In this document: piece after piece, positions 33,976-43,372 of the stretch
How positions within the stretch are numbered: position 1 is the stretch's first letter
Layout of the letters: each line of letters opens with the position of its first letter
DNA from: Streptomyces caniscabiei
GTDB lineage: Bacteria; Actinomycetota; Actinomycetes; Streptomycetales; Streptomycetaceae
DNA length: 64,000 bases
Reading direction: 5' to 3'
NCBI RefSeq assembly: GCF_014930365.1
Contig: NZ_JABXWI010000010.1
Coordinates: 62,001-126,000, forward strand
Notes under the pieces: model-generated
Told to the model about the DNA's origin: nothing
Seen by the model: the letters and a program-made list of their open reading frames with translations, nothing else
Databases searched by the model: none
Position numbers and translations under genes: made by a program

Positions 33976-36384
33976 ATGGAACCGACCGAGAGCGTCGCCC
34001 CGGACTCGCGGCTGCGCCTGCGCCGGGTCTCCGGGGCCTGGCGACGGGGACGCTCCCTGCTCATGGGGGTACGCCCGTTCGAGGGAAGCCGGGAGCCGGG
34101 AAGCCGGGGGCTCGGAAGCCGTGAACCGGGAGGTGCGGAGCGGGGACCCGGTCGGACGACGGCCGCGGAGTCCCGGGCGGGGAGCGCCTGGCCGCCGGGC
34201 CGTGCGGGCGCGAGCGCACGCGGCCCGCTCCTGCCGGGCCCGGCACAGCTCACCTCCGGCACCGCGGTCGGCACCGGCGGGGCACCCGCCCTCACCGGCG
34301 CGCTCGGCGAGGCCCGCGGCCACGACCTCTCGGGCCACGACGCCGACCGGCACCTGTCCTGGCCCGCACTGCCCGCCGTGATCGTGGGCCTGGCCGGCGC
34401 CATCCTGGGCGCCGGGTTCTACCGTGCCTTCACGGGAGAGAGCGCCCTCTTCCCGGCCGGAGCGGTCGGCTGGTCCCTCGCCCTGCTCACCGGCATCATC
34501 GTCGGTCACCTCGTCGCCATGGGCCGCGCCCGCTGGTGGGGCGGCACCGGCTCCGGCGCCGCCCTCACCCTCGCCGTCCTGCTGCTCTACGGCTGGGTGG
34601 CCGCCGGGATGGTCAGCCTCACGGTCGTCGTGCTGGTCGGTGTCGCCCGCCGGGGGCGCTGGCGGCAGGGCGTGCTGCACGGCGCGGTCGACATCCTCGG
34701 CATCGGCGCCGGCGCGCTCGTCCTGCGGGTCTTCGGCCGTGTCCCCTCCGTGGAGCAACCCTGGGACCCGGACAGCTGGAACCTCTACTCGGCGCCCCAG
34801 GTGGCCCTGGTCGCCATCGCCTACCTCGTGGTCAGCCGCGTCCTGCTCTGGTACCTGGCCGCACCGCGCGGCGGTCTGCCCACCGTCGCGCGCACCGCCC
34901 TGGTCAGACAGGGCCTCGTCGCCGTCGCGCTGCTCGGCATCGCCCCGCTCGTGTGCGTCGTCGCCCTCGCCCAGCCGCTGCTGCTGCCGCTCTTCGCCAT
35001 CCCCCTCATCGCGCTCGACTCCACGCTCTGGATCGCCCGCGCCCGCGCCGAGGAACAGCTGCGCGACCCGCTCACCGGACTGCCGAACCGGCAGTGGCTG
35101 CTGGAGCGCACCTGGACCGCCCTGGACGACGCCGAACGCATCGGGGCGAGATCGGCACTGATGCTGATCGACCTCGACCGCTTCCGGTCCGTCAACGACA
35201 CGCTCGGGCACCTCGCCGGTGACCGGTTGCTGTTGCAGATAGCCGACCGGCTGCGGGTCGCCCTGCCCCGCGGAGCGGAGGCCGCGCGGCTCGGCGGCGA
35301 CGAGTTCGCCGTCCTGCTGCCCGTCGCCGACTCCACCACGTCCGCCTCCCGCGTCGCCCGCAACCTCGTCGCCGCGCTCGGCTCACCGCTCGACCTCGAC
35401 GGCCTCACCCTCGTCCTGGAGGCCAGCGCGGGGCTCGCCGTCTTCCCCGACCACGCGCTCGACGCGGAGGGGCTGCTGCGGCGGGCGGATGTGGCGATGT
35501 ACCAGGCGAAACGGGACCGCACGGGCGTCGAGGTCTACGAGTCCAAGCGGGACTCCAACACCCCGGACCGGCTCGGTCTCCTCGGTGACCTGCGGCGCGC
35601 GCTGGACGCCCGCGAGGTCGAGCTGCACTACCAGCCGAAGGTGCGCTTCGACGGGCAGGTCGCCGGTCTGGAGGCGCTGGTGCGGTGGGTGCACCCCGAG
35701 CGGGGGAAGGTGCCGCCGGACGAGTTCATAGCGATCGCCGAGTCGTCCGGGCTGATGCCGCATCTGACGGAGTACGTCCTGGAGACGGCGCTCGGGCAGG
35801 TGGCGCGGTGGCGGGCGCAGGGACTGCACGTGCCGGTCGCGGTGAACGTGTCCCCGCGCGATGTCCACACCCCCGGGTTCGCGGGGGCGGTCGCGGCGCG
35901 GCTGGCCCGGCACGGGGTGCCGGCCGGGGCGTTGCAGCTGGAGATAACGGAACACGTGCTGCTGGAGGACCCGCAGCGGGCGGCGGACACGCTCGCCGGG
36001 CTGACCGGGCACGGGGTGAAGATGTCGCTCGACGACTTCGGGACGGGGTACTCGTCGCTGGTGCATCTGCGGCGGCTGCCGGTGAGCGAGCTGAAGATCG
36101 ACCGGTCGTTCGTGGCGCGGCTGGCGATCGACAACGAGGACGCGGAGATCGTGCGGTGCACGGTCGATCTGGCGCACTCGCTGGGGCTGCTCGTCGTGGC
36201 GGAGGGCGTCGAGGACGACGAGACGTGGGAGCGGTTGCGGGATCTCGGGTGCGACGCGGTGCAGGGGTGGCTCGTCGCCGCCGCGATGCCACCGGAGGAG
36301 GCCACGGCGTGGCTGCGGGCGCGGGGGTCGCGGGGGTGGCAGCGGCCGGCCGCGGCATTGCCGGCGGCGACGGCGGATGAGTGA
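33976..36384 (+). CDS. rmdB: membrane-anchored GGDEF-EAL cyclic-di-GMP protein (RmdB-like)
   Basis: 802 residues from ATG 33976 (GAGAGGGACGGGA upstream); GTG 33862 is an alternative. A disordered Gly/Arg-rich N-terminus (about 100 residues, SREPGSRGLGSREPGG) precedes about six membrane helices (132-355). The GGDEF domain (360-523) has intact RLGGDEFAVLL, and the EAL domain (541-788) keeps EALVRW, EITEHVLL, LDDFGTGYSSL, ELKIDRSFV, VAEGVED and QGW, so phosphodiesterase activity is expected. Position after ligA and before gatC matches RmdB of S. coelicolor, which affects development; this identity is from memory. Confidence 0.88.
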   Translation: MEPTESVAPDSRLRLRRVSGAWRRGRSLLMGVRPFEGSREPGSRGLGSREPGGAERGPGRTTAAESRAGSAWPPGRAGASARGPLLPGPAQLTSGTAVGTGGAPALTGALGEARGHDLSGHDADRHLSWPALPAVIVGLAGAILGAGFYRAFTGESALFPAGAVGWSLALLTGIIVGHLVAMGRARWWGGTGSGAALTLAVLLLYGWVAAGMVSLTVVVLVGVARRGRWRQGVLHGAVDILGIGAGALVLRVFGRVPSVEQPWDPDSWNLYSAPQVALVAIAYLVVSRVLLWYLAAPRGGLPTVARTALVRQGLVAVALLGIAPLVCVVALAQPLLLPLFAIPLIALDSTLWIARARAEEQLRDPLTGLPNRQWLLERTWTALDDAERIGARSALMLIDLDRFRSVNDTLGHLAGDRLLLQIADRLRVALPRGAEAARLGGDEFAVLLPVADSTTSASRVARNLVAALGSPLDLDGLTLVLEASAGLAVFPDHALDAEGLLRRADVAMYQAKRDRTGVEVYESKRDSNTPDRLGLLGDLRRALDAREVELHYQPKVRFDGQVAGLEALVRWVHPERGKVPPDEFIAIAESSGLMPHLTEYVLETALGQVARWRAQGLHVPVAVNVSPRDVHTPGFAGAVAARLARHGVPAGALQLEITEHVLLEDPQRAADTLAGLTGHGVKMSLDDFGTGYSSLVHLRRLPVSELKIDRSFVARLAIDNEDAEIVRCTVDLAHSLGLLVVAEGVEDDETWERLRDLGCDAVQGWLVAAAMPPEEATAWLRARGSRGWQRPAAALPAATADE

Positions 36385-36420
36385 CGCGGGCGCCTGACAG
36401 CTCGGGAGTGCGGGTTTCGT

Positions 36421-36660
36421 CGGCGGGTGCGGGTGAGTGGGGCTTCTCGCGCAGTTCCCCGCGCCCCTGAAAAAGCGGGCTGCGCCCTGCTTTCGGCCCG
36501 AAAGGCCGTAGGCCTTTCAGGGGCGCGGGGAACTGCGCGACCAGCCCCCACCGGACGGACGTGTGGGGGTCGAAAGGGCGCAGCCCCTTGGTGGGGGTAC
36601 CTCCCGCTCGAGCGAAGCCGAGAGTGGGGGAGGGACGGGTAGGGGCGGCGGGGGCGAAGA
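36421..36660 (+). repeat. dispersed hairpin repeat, copy B, with nested module
   Basis: The gene-free stretch 36385-36736 is mostly repeat. 26-bp arms identical to copy A lie at 36447-36472 and 36515-36540 around a GGCCTTTC-type inner hairpin. They are followed by a second module (about 36559-36660) with GGTCGAAAGGGCGCAGCCCC and a CTCCCGCTC/GAGAGTGGGGGAG mini-hairpin. Copy D at 60480-60608 carries the same flanks inverted but lacks the long-armed hairpin and the mini-hairpin. Confidence 0.88.
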
Positions 36661-36690
36661 ACCCGTGCGCGGACAACGGCGCGCGCCCCA

Positions 36691-36696
36691 TAGGAT
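36691..36696 (+). promoter_or_regulatory. putative -10 of the gatCAB operon
   Basis: TAGGAT at 36691-36696, 41 bp upstream of gatC, matches the actinomycete TANNNT -10 pattern and leaves room for a leader with the AGAGGAT ribosome-binding site of gatC. No clear -35 is seen. Confidence 0.4.
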
Positions 36697-36736
36697 TGGC
36701 GCCAAACCACACACACTCACCCCAGAGGATCGCTGC

Positions 36737-37033
36737 ATGCCTGGCATCACGCGCGAGGAGGTCGCCCACCTCGCACGGCTGGCGCGTCTGGAGCTGAAAC
36801 CCGAAGAACTCGAACACTTCGCGGGTCAGCTGGACGACATCATCGGCGCGGTCGCCCGCGTCAGCGAGGTCGCCGACCAAGATGTACCGCCGACCTCGCA
36901 CCCGCTGCCGCTGACGAACGTCATGCGCGCGGACGAGGTCCGTCCGTCGCTCACCCCCGAGCAGGCGCTGTCCGCCGCCCCGGCCCAGGAGCAGCAGCGT
37001 TTCAAGGTGCCGCAGATCCTGGGGGAGGACTGA
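36737..37033 (+). CDS. gatC: Asp/Glu-tRNA amidotransferase subunit C
   Basis: 98 residues, normal GatC size. Starts PGITREEVAHLARLARLELK, with LDDIIGAVARVSEVADQDVP and MRADEVRPSLTPEQAL typical of the family. AGAGGAT precedes the ATG. GatC bridges GatA and GatB in the complex that converts Glu-tRNA(Gln) and Asp-tRNA(Asn) to the amidated forms. First gene of gatC-gatA-(small protein)-gatB, 7 bp before gatA. Confidence 0.96.
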   Translation: MPGITREEVAHLARLARLELKPEELEHFAGQLDDIIGAVARVSEVADQDVPPTSHPLPLTNVMRADEVRPSLTPEQALSAAPAQEQQRFKVPQILGED

Positions 37034-37040
37034 TCACGTC

Positions 37041-38537
37041 ATGACCGACGCCATCATCAAGCTCACCGCGGCCGAGATCGCCGCGAGGATCGCCGCCGGT
37101 GAACTCACCGCCGTGCAGGTCACCGAGGCCCACCTCGCCCGGATCGAGGCCGTCGACGAGAAGGTGCACGCCTTCCTGCACGTCGACCGCGAGGGCGCCC
37201 TCGCGCAGGCCCGTGCCGTCGACGAGAAGAAGGCCAGGGGCGAGCGGCTCGGCCCGCTCGCCGGCGTCCCGCTCGCGCTCAAGGACATCTTCACCACGGT
37301 CGGGGTTCCCACCACCGTCGGCTCGAAGATCCTGGAGGGCTGGATCCCGCCGTACGACGCCACGCTCACCAAGCGGCTCAAGGACGCGGACGTCGTCATC
37401 CTCGGCAAGACCAACATGGACGAGTTCGCCATGGGGTCCTCCACCGAGAACAGCGCGTACGGCCCGACCGGCAACCCGTGGGACCTCACCCGTATCCCCG
37501 GCGGCTCCGGCGGCGGTTCCTCCGCCTCCCTCGCCTCCTACCAGGCGCCCCTCGCCATCGGCACCGACACCGGCGGTTCCATCCGCCAGCCGGCCGCCGT
37601 CACCGGCACGGTCGGCGTCAAGCCGACGTACGGCGCGGTCTCCCGCTACGGCATGGTCGCCTTCTCCTCCTCCCTCGACCAGGGCGGGCCCTGCGCCCGT
37701 ACGGTCCTGGACGCGGCGCTGCTGCACGAGGTGATCGCCGGCCACGACCCGCTCGACTCCACCTCCATCGACGCGCCGGTCCCGCCGGTCGTCGAGGCCG
37801 CCCGCAACGGCAGCGTCGCCGGGATGCGCGTCGGTGTGGTCAAGCAGTTCCGCGGCGAGGGCTACCAGGCCGGTGTGCTCCAGCGGTTCGACGAGTCCGT
37901 CGCCCTCCTGAAGGAGCTGGGCGCCGAGATCGTCGAGCTGGACTGCCCGTCGTTCGACCTGGCGCTGGCCGCGTACTACCTGATCGCGCCGAGCGAGTGT
38001 TCGAGCAACCTCGCCCGCTTCGACGGGCTGCGCTACGGCCTGCGGACCGGCGACGACGGCACCAACTCCGCGGAGGCCGTCACCTCCCTCACCCGTGAGG
38101 CGGGCTTCGGCCCCGAGGTGAAGCGCCGCATCATGCTCGGCACGTACGCGCTCTCCTCCGGCTACTACGACGCGTACTACGGCAGCGCCCAGAAGGTCCG
38201 GACGCTCATCACCCGGGACTTCGAGAAGTCGTTCGAGAAGGTCGACGTCATCGTGTCGCCGACCACGCCGACCACCGCCTTCCCGATCGGCGAGCGCGCC
38301 GACGACCCGATGGCGATGTACCTGGCGGACCTCTGCACCATCCCGACCAACCTCGCGGGCAACGCCGCGATGTCCCTGCCCTGCGGCCTCGCGCCGGAGG
38401 ACGGACTGCCGGTCGGACTGCAGATCATCGCCCCGGCGCTGAAGGACGACCGTCTTTACAAGGTCGGCGCCGCCGTCGAGGCCGCCTTCGTGGAAAAGTG
38501 GGGGCACCCGCTCCTCGAGGAGGCTCCGTCGCTGTGA
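37041..38537 (+). CDS. gatA: Asp/Glu-tRNA amidotransferase subunit A (amidase)
   Basis: 498 residues. The amidase-signature catalytic triad is complete: Lys in PLALKDIFTTVG, cis-Ser in GGSGGGSSASLAS and nucleophile Ser in GTDTGGSIRQPAAV. LGKTNMDEFAMGSSTENSAY is a GatA hallmark. It generates ammonia from glutamine for the GatB kinase site. The ATG follows GGGGAGGACTGATCACGTC. The stop overlaps the next small gene by 4 bp (GTGA). Confidence 0.97.
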   Translation: MTDAIIKLTAAEIAARIAAGELTAVQVTEAHLARIEAVDEKVHAFLHVDREGALAQARAVDEKKARGERLGPLAGVPLALKDIFTTVGVPTTVGSKILEGWIPPYDATLTKRLKDADVVILGKTNMDEFAMGSSTENSAYGPTGNPWDLTRIPGGSGGGSSASLASYQAPLAIGTDTGGSIRQPAAVTGTVGVKPTYGAVSRYGMVAFSSSLDQGGPCARTVLDAALLHEVIAGHDPLDSTSIDAPVPPVVEAARNGSVAGMRVGVVKQFRGEGYQAGVLQRFDESVALLKELGAEIVELDCPSFDLALAAYYLIAPSECSSNLARFDGLRYGLRTGDDGTNSAEAVTSLTREAGFGPEVKRRIMLGTYALSSGYYDAYYGSAQKVRTLITRDFEKSFEKVDVIVSPTTPTTAFPIGERADDPMAMYLADLCTIPTNLAGNAAMSLPCGLAPEDGLPVGLQIIAPALKDDRLYKVGAAVEAAFVEKWGHPLLEEAPSL

Positions 38538-38776
38538 CCAACGCACTGTCCAAGGCCAAGGACTTCCAGAAGTCCAAGTCCGGTACGTACGTGTCCATCG
38601 CCACCACCGCCTTCGGCGCGTGGGGCATCGCCAAGCGGATCAGGAAGGCCCGCGCCGATCAGGACACGCTGCGGCTGATCGACGCGTCCGTGGCCGCCAT
38701 CGGCATCGTCACCGGCCTCGCCGTCCTCTACCGCGAACTGAAGCGGCTGGGCGACGACGACGTCCTGCTGGGCTGA
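38534..38776 (+). CDS. small conserved protein within the gatCAB operon
   Basis: 80 residues from GTG 38534, overlapping the gatA stop as GTGA, so translation is probably coupled. The N-terminus is polar (TNALSKAKDFQKSKSGTYVS); a hydrophobic stretch (IATTAFGAWGIAKRIRKA) and a second helix (DASVAAIGIVTGLAVLYREL) suggest one or two membrane-associated helices. It ends 16 bp before gatB. I do not recognise a family. Its fixed place between gatA and gatB is suggestive but its link to tRNA amidation is unknown. Confidence 0.75.
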   Translation: MTNALSKAKDFQKSKSGTYVSIATTAFGAWGIAKRIRKARADQDTLRLIDASVAAIGIVTGLAVLYRELKRLGDDDVLLG

Positions 38777-38792
38777 GAGGGAAGTTTCCACC

Positions 38793-40307
38793 GTGACCAC
38801 CACGACCGACCTGGTGTCGTACGAGGACGCGCTGGCGTCGTACGACCCCGTCATGGGCCTCGAGGTCCATGTCGAACTCGGCACCAGGACCAAGATGTTC
38901 TGCGGCTGCTCGACCGAACTCGGTCAGGGCGCCAACACGCAGACCTGTCCCACCTGCCTCGGCCTGCCCGGCGCGCTCCCGGTCGTCAACGCGATCGGCG
39001 TCGAGTCGGCGATCAAGATCGGTCTCGCGCTGAACTGCGAGATCGCCGAGTGGTGCCGCTTCGCCCGGAAGAACTACTTCTATCCGGACATGCCGAAGAA
39101 CTTCCAGACCTCCCAGTACGACGAGCCGATCGCCTTCAACGGCTACCTCGACGTGCAGCTGGAGGACGGCGAGACCTTCCGCGTGGAGATCGAGCGCGCC
39201 CACATGGAGGAGGACACCGGCAAGTCGACGCACGTCGGCGGTGCCACCGGCCGTATCCACGGCGCCTCGCACTCGCTGCTCGACTACAACCGCGCGGGCA
39301 TCCCGCTCATCGAGATCGTCACCAAGCCGATCGAGGGCGCGGGCGAGCGCGCTCCCGAGGTCGCCAAGGCGTACGTCCGTGAGCTGCGCGAGGTCATCAA
39401 GGCGCTCGGCGTCTCCGAGGCCCGGATGGAGATGGGCCAGATGCGCTGCGACGTGAACCTGTCGCTGCGCCCGCACGGCCGCGAGAAGTTCGGCACGCGC
39501 TCCGAGACGAAGAACGTGAACTCGCTGCGTTCCGTGGAGCGTGCGGCCCGGTTCGAGATCCAGCGGCACGCCGCGGTGCTCTCGTCCGGCGGCACGATCA
39601 TCCAGGAGACCCGCCACTTCCACGAGGACACGGGGTCCACGACCTCGGGCCGGGTCAAGGAGGAGGCCGAGGACTACCGGTACTTCCCCGAGCCGGACCT
39701 CGTGCCGGTGGCCCCCTCGCGCGAGTGGGTCGAGGAGCTGCGGTCCGCGCTGCCCGAGCTGCCGCTGGTCCGCCGCAACCGGCTCCTCGCGGAGTGGGGC
39801 ATCTCGGGCACCGAGATGCAGGCGATCCTCAACGCCGGGGCCCTCGACCTCATCGTCGCCACCATCGAGGCCGGGGCGGACGCCGCCTCCGCCCGCAAGT
39901 GGTGGATGGGCGAGCTGGCGCGCAGCGCCAACGAGTCGGGCACGGCGCTCGACGAGCTGGCCATCACGCCGGAGCAGGTCGCGCGCGTGACCGAGCTGGT
40001 CTCGAAGGGCGACCTGAACGACAAGCTCGCCCGGCAGGTCATCGAGGGCGTCCTCGCGGGCGAGGGCCCCCCGGACGAGGTCGTCGAGAAGCGCGGTCTG
40101 AAGGTCGTCTCCGACGAGGGTGCCCTCGGCACCGCCGTCGACGAGGCCATCGCCGGCAACCCGGGCATCGCCGACAAGATCCGCTCCGGCAAGGTCGCCG
40201 CGGCGGGTGCCCTGGTCGGCGCGGTCATGAAGGCCACCCGCGGTCAGGCCGACGCCGCCCGCGTCAAGGAGCTGATCCTGGAGAAGCTGGGCGTCGGCGA
40301 GGGCTGA
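38793..40307 (+). CDS. gatB: Asp/Glu-tRNA amidotransferase subunit B
   Basis: 504 residues. N-terminal catalytic cradle PVMGLEVHVELGTRTKMFCG with zinc cysteines (FCGCSTEL ... CPTCLG), SLLDYNRAGIPLIEIVTKP, EMGQMRCDVNLSLRP, and a C-terminal YqeY-like tail (AAGALVGAVMKATRGQADAA). It phosphorylates and amidates misacylated tRNA. GTG start preceded by GAGAGGGAAG. Full length. Confidence 0.97.
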   Translation: MTTTTDLVSYEDALASYDPVMGLEVHVELGTRTKMFCGCSTELGQGANTQTCPTCLGLPGALPVVNAIGVESAIKIGLALNCEIAEWCRFARKNYFYPDMPKNFQTSQYDEPIAFNGYLDVQLEDGETFRVEIERAHMEEDTGKSTHVGGATGRIHGASHSLLDYNRAGIPLIEIVTKPIEGAGERAPEVAKAYVRELREVIKALGVSEARMEMGQMRCDVNLSLRPHGREKFGTRSETKNVNSLRSVERAARFEIQRHAAVLSSGGTIIQETRHFHEDTGSTTSGRVKEEAEDYRYFPEPDLVPVAPSREWVEELRSALPELPLVRRNRLLAEWGISGTEMQAILNAGALDLIVATIEAGADAASARKWWMGELARSANESGTALDELAITPEQVARVTELVSKGDLNDKLARQVIEGVLAGEGPPDEVVEKRGLKVVSDEGALGTAVDEAIAGNPGIADKIRSGKVAAAGALVGAVMKATRGQADAARVKELILEKLGVGEG

Positions 40308-40531
40308 ACGCGACGGCGGTTCTCCGCGTATCCCCGAGGGCGGCGCATCCCCGCGATGCGTCGCCCTCGGGCGTGCGTACGGCCGTGACGGAGGGCGACA
40401 GAGTGCCGTCGTTTGTCCTGTGAGGTGTCTCCCATCCCCTGTGAGGAGACCCTCAAAGGGGCCAAACGATCACATTGTGGTGCAACAGTTGCCAGGAATC
40501 GCTCACGCCTCCCCCCTCAGGAGCACGATCC

Positions 40532-42784
40532 GTGGCAGCCCTCGCGCGCTGGTGTGTCCGGCACCGTCTCGTCGCCGTCCTACTGTGGCTTCTCGCCTTC
40601 GCCGGTACGGCCGCGGGCGCCGCCGTCGCGGGAGCCGCGTACTCGAACGACTACAAGACCCCCGGAACCGAGTCCAGCCGTGCCACCGAACTGCTGAACG
40701 AGGGCTTCCCGGGCATCAGCGGTGACAGCGCCACCGTCGTCTGGCACACGAGCGACGGGACCGCGAGCGACGGAACCGCGAGCGTGCGGGCCGCCGCCGT
40801 CGAGCAGACCATGACGAAGACCCTCGACAAGATCGCCGAGCTGCCGGGCGTCGCCGCCGTCACCGACCCGTACGACGGCGCCGACGGTGGGCGGATCAGC
40901 GAGGACGGCCGTACGGCCTACGCGACCGTCACCTTCGACCGGCCCGCCGAGGACGTGGACGAGGCGCAGGCCGAGGCCGTCGTCGACACGGCGAAGGCCG
41001 CCGAGGGCGACGGGCTCCAGGTGGAGCTGGGCGGCACCTCGATCGGACTCACCGAGACCTCCGGCGGGCACCTCGCGGAGATCGTCGGTGTCCTCGTCGC
41101 CGCCGTCGTCCTCTTCCTGGCCTTCGGCTCGCTCGCCGCCAGCCTGCTGCCGATCGCGACCGCCCTGGTCAGCGTGGGCACCGCCTACGCGGGGATCACC
41201 CTGCTCGGGCACGCCATGACGGTGGCCGACTTCGCGCCCATGCTGGGCACCCTCATCGGCCTCGGCGTCGGCATCGACTACGCGCTGTTCATCGTGACCC
41301 GCCACCGCCGGGGGCTGAAGCGGGGCCTGTCCGTCGAGGAGGCCGCGCGCAGTGCCGTCGCGACCACCGGACGGGCCGTCGTCTTCGCCGGCGCCACGGT
41401 CTGCATAGCCCTGCTGGGCATGCTGATCCTGCGGCTCGGCTTCCTCAACGGCGTCGCGATCGCCGCCTCCCTCACCGTGGTCCTGACCGTCGCCGCCTCG
41501 GTGACGCTGCTGCCGGCCCTGCTGTCGTTCATCGGCATGCGGGCGCTCAGCCGCCGCGAGCGCCGCCGTCTCGCCGAGCACGGCCCCGAGCCCGAGGTGC
41601 CCACCGGCTTCGCCGCCCGCTGGTCCGCCTTCGTGGAGCGGCACCCCAAGAAGCTCGGCGCGATCGCTCTCGTCGTCATGACCCTCCTCGCCCTGCCCAC
41701 GCTCGGACTGCGCCTCGGCACCTCCGACCAGGGCAACGACCCGGCGGCGACGACCACCCGCCAGGCGTACGACCTGCTCGCCGACGGCTTCGGCCCGGGC
41801 GTGAACGGCCCGCTCACCCTCGTCACCAAGGTCGACGGCGCCGCCGACAAGCTCGCCCTCGACAACCTCGACACCACGCTCCGGGCCACCGAGGGCGTCT
41901 CGGCGGTGACCCCGGTGACGTACGACACCGGCGGCGACACCGCGTACCTCACCGTCGTCCCCGACTCCTCCCCGCAGTCCGCGAGGACCAGCGACCTGGT
42001 CGAACGGCTGCGCGACGAGGTGCTGCCGCGCGCCGAGACGGGCACCACGCTCGATGTGCACGTCGGCGGGGTGACCGCCGGGTACGACGACTTCGCGGAC
42101 GTCATCGTCGGCAAGCTCCCGCTGTTCGTGGGCGTCGTCATCGGCCTCGGCTGTCTGCTGCTCCTGCTCGCCTTCCGGTCCGTCGGGATACCGCTCAAGG
42201 CCGCCGCGATGAACGTGGCCGCCGTCGCCGCCGCCTTCGGCGTGGTCGTCGCGATCTTCCAATGGGGCTGGGGGAGCGAGCTGCTGGGCCTCGGCCGCGC
42301 CGGACCGATCGAACCCTTCCTCCCCGTGATCATGGTGTCGGTCCTCTTCGGGCTCTCCATGGACTACCAGGTCTTCCTGGTCAGCCGGATGTACGAGGAG
42401 TGGCTGGAGACCGGCGACAACCGGCGCGCGGTCCGCGTCGGCCTCGCCGAGACCAGCCGGGTGATCAACTCCGCGGCGGTCATCATGATCTCCGTCTTCC
42501 TCGCCTTCGTCCTCAGCGGCGACCGCGTGATCGCCATGTTCGGCATCGCGCTCGCCGCCGCCGTCGCCCTGGACGCCTTCGTCCTGCGTACGCTCCTCGT
42601 CCCCGCCCTCATGCACCTGCTCGGCGGCGCCAACTGGTGGCTGCCCCGCTGGCTCGACCGGCGCATGCCCCGCATCAGCATCGAACCGCCCGAGACCCGC
42701 GCCGCCCATGAGAGGCTCGCGGACGTCCTGGTGGAAGATCTGGAGAAGGAGCGGCCGGAGGATGTACGCGATATCCCTGGGTGA
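40532..42784 (+). CDS. MMPL-family RND transporter
   Basis: 750 residues from GTG 40532, preceded by AGGAG with 8-nt spacing; the longer frame from 40475 lacks this. Two repeated units, each with a large extracytoplasmic loop then five helices. Proton-relay-like motifs GVGIDYALFIVTRHRRG and GLSMDYQVFLVSRMYEEW are conserved. MMPL proteins export lipids or toxic compounds in actinobacteria; this one's cargo is unknown. The 3' end overlaps the acetyltransferase gene by 23 bp. Confidence 0.9.
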   Translation: MAALARWCVRHRLVAVLLWLLAFAGTAAGAAVAGAAYSNDYKTPGTESSRATELLNEGFPGISGDSATVVWHTSDGTASDGTASVRAAAVEQTMTKTLDKIAELPGVAAVTDPYDGADGGRISEDGRTAYATVTFDRPAEDVDEAQAEAVVDTAKAAEGDGLQVELGGTSIGLTETSGGHLAEIVGVLVAAVVLFLAFGSLAASLLPIATALVSVGTAYAGITLLGHAMTVADFAPMLGTLIGLGVGIDYALFIVTRHRRGLKRGLSVEEAARSAVATTGRAVVFAGATVCIALLGMLILRLGFLNGVAIAASLTVVLTVAASVTLLPALLSFIGMRALSRRERRRLAEHGPEPEVPTGFAARWSAFVERHPKKLGAIALVVMTLLALPTLGLRLGTSDQGNDPAATTTRQAYDLLADGFGPGVNGPLTLVTKVDGAADKLALDNLDTTLRATEGVSAVTPVTYDTGGDTAYLTVVPDSSPQSARTSDLVERLRDEVLPRAETGTTLDVHVGGVTAGYDDFADVIVGKLPLFVGVVIGLGCLLLLLAFRSVGIPLKAAAMNVAAVAAAFGVVVAIFQWGWGSELLGLGRAGPIEPFLPVIMVSVLFGLSMDYQVFLVSRMYEEWLETGDNRRAVRVGLAETSRVINSAAVIMISVFLAFVLSGDRVIAMFGIALAAAVALDAFVLRTLLVPALMHLLGGANWWLPRWLDRRMPRISIEPPETRAAHERLADVLVEDLEKERPEDVRDIPG

Positions 42785-43337
42785 CGACGGCGCCGAACTA
42801 CGGCCCCTGGAGCCCTGGCACGCCGAGGAGTTCCTCGCCCACCTGGAGCGGGGACGGGACTTCATCAACCAGTACGTCCCCTTCGGCCAGAGCGCCACGG
42901 ACGTCGACGGCGCCCGCGCCGTCCTCCAGCGGTACGCCGACATGCGCGCCGCCGACACCGGCTCCCTGCACGGCATCTGGCTCGACGGCACACTCGTCGG
43001 CGGGGTCCTCTTCCTCAACTTCGACGCGGAGAACGCCAACTGCGAGGTCGGCTGCTGGCTGGAGCCCGCCGGCACCGGGCGCGGGCTCGTCACCCGCGCC
43101 ATGCGGATCCTCATCGACTGGGCCGTCGACGTCCGCGCCGTCCACCGGGTCGAATGGATCGCGGCCTCCGGCAACACCCCGAGCCTCGATGTGGCACGGC
43201 GGCTCGGCATGGTCAGGGACGGTGTGCAGCGCGAGAGATATCCCCACCGAGGGATACGGCACGACTTGGAGATATGGTCCGTCCTGGCGCCCGAATGGCG
43301 TGCGGCACGCGCCCGCAGCGCTCACAAGGATCGTTAA
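42762..43337 (+). CDS. GNAT-family N-acetyltransferase (RimJ/RimL-like)
   Basis: 191 residues from ATG 42762, within the end of the MMPL gene and preceded by CCGGAGG. Acetyl-CoA-binding region CWLEPAGTGRGLVTRAMRIL, then VHRVEWIAASGNTPSLDVAR and LGMVRDGVQRERYPHRGIRH, the RimL-like protein N-acetyltransferase pattern. It is probably co-translated with the transporter, so it may modify a related compound or protein; the target is unknown. Confidence 0.88.
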   Translation: MYAISLGDDGAELRPLEPWHAEEFLAHLERGRDFINQYVPFGQSATDVDGARAVLQRYADMRAADTGSLHGIWLDGTLVGGVLFLNFDAENANCEVGCWLEPAGTGRGLVTRAMRILIDWAVDVRAVHRVEWIAASGNTPSLDVARRLGMVRDGVQRERYPHRGIRHDLEIWSVLAPEWRAARARSAHKDR

Positions 43338-43372
43338 GAAACCTCTCAGACAACATTCGTACGGTGCGAGGT

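Noticed and set aside
32194..35211. 1005-codon open frame on the minus strand across ligA and the GGDEF-EAL gene
   Set aside because: It is antisense to two well-supported genes, low-complexity in composition (Glu/Gly/Arg/Asp), and results from the absence of A/T-rich stops in high-G+C DNA.
40580..43210. 876-codon minus-strand frame opposite the MMPL transporter
   Set aside because: Antisense shadow with repetitive acidic/His composition and no domain.
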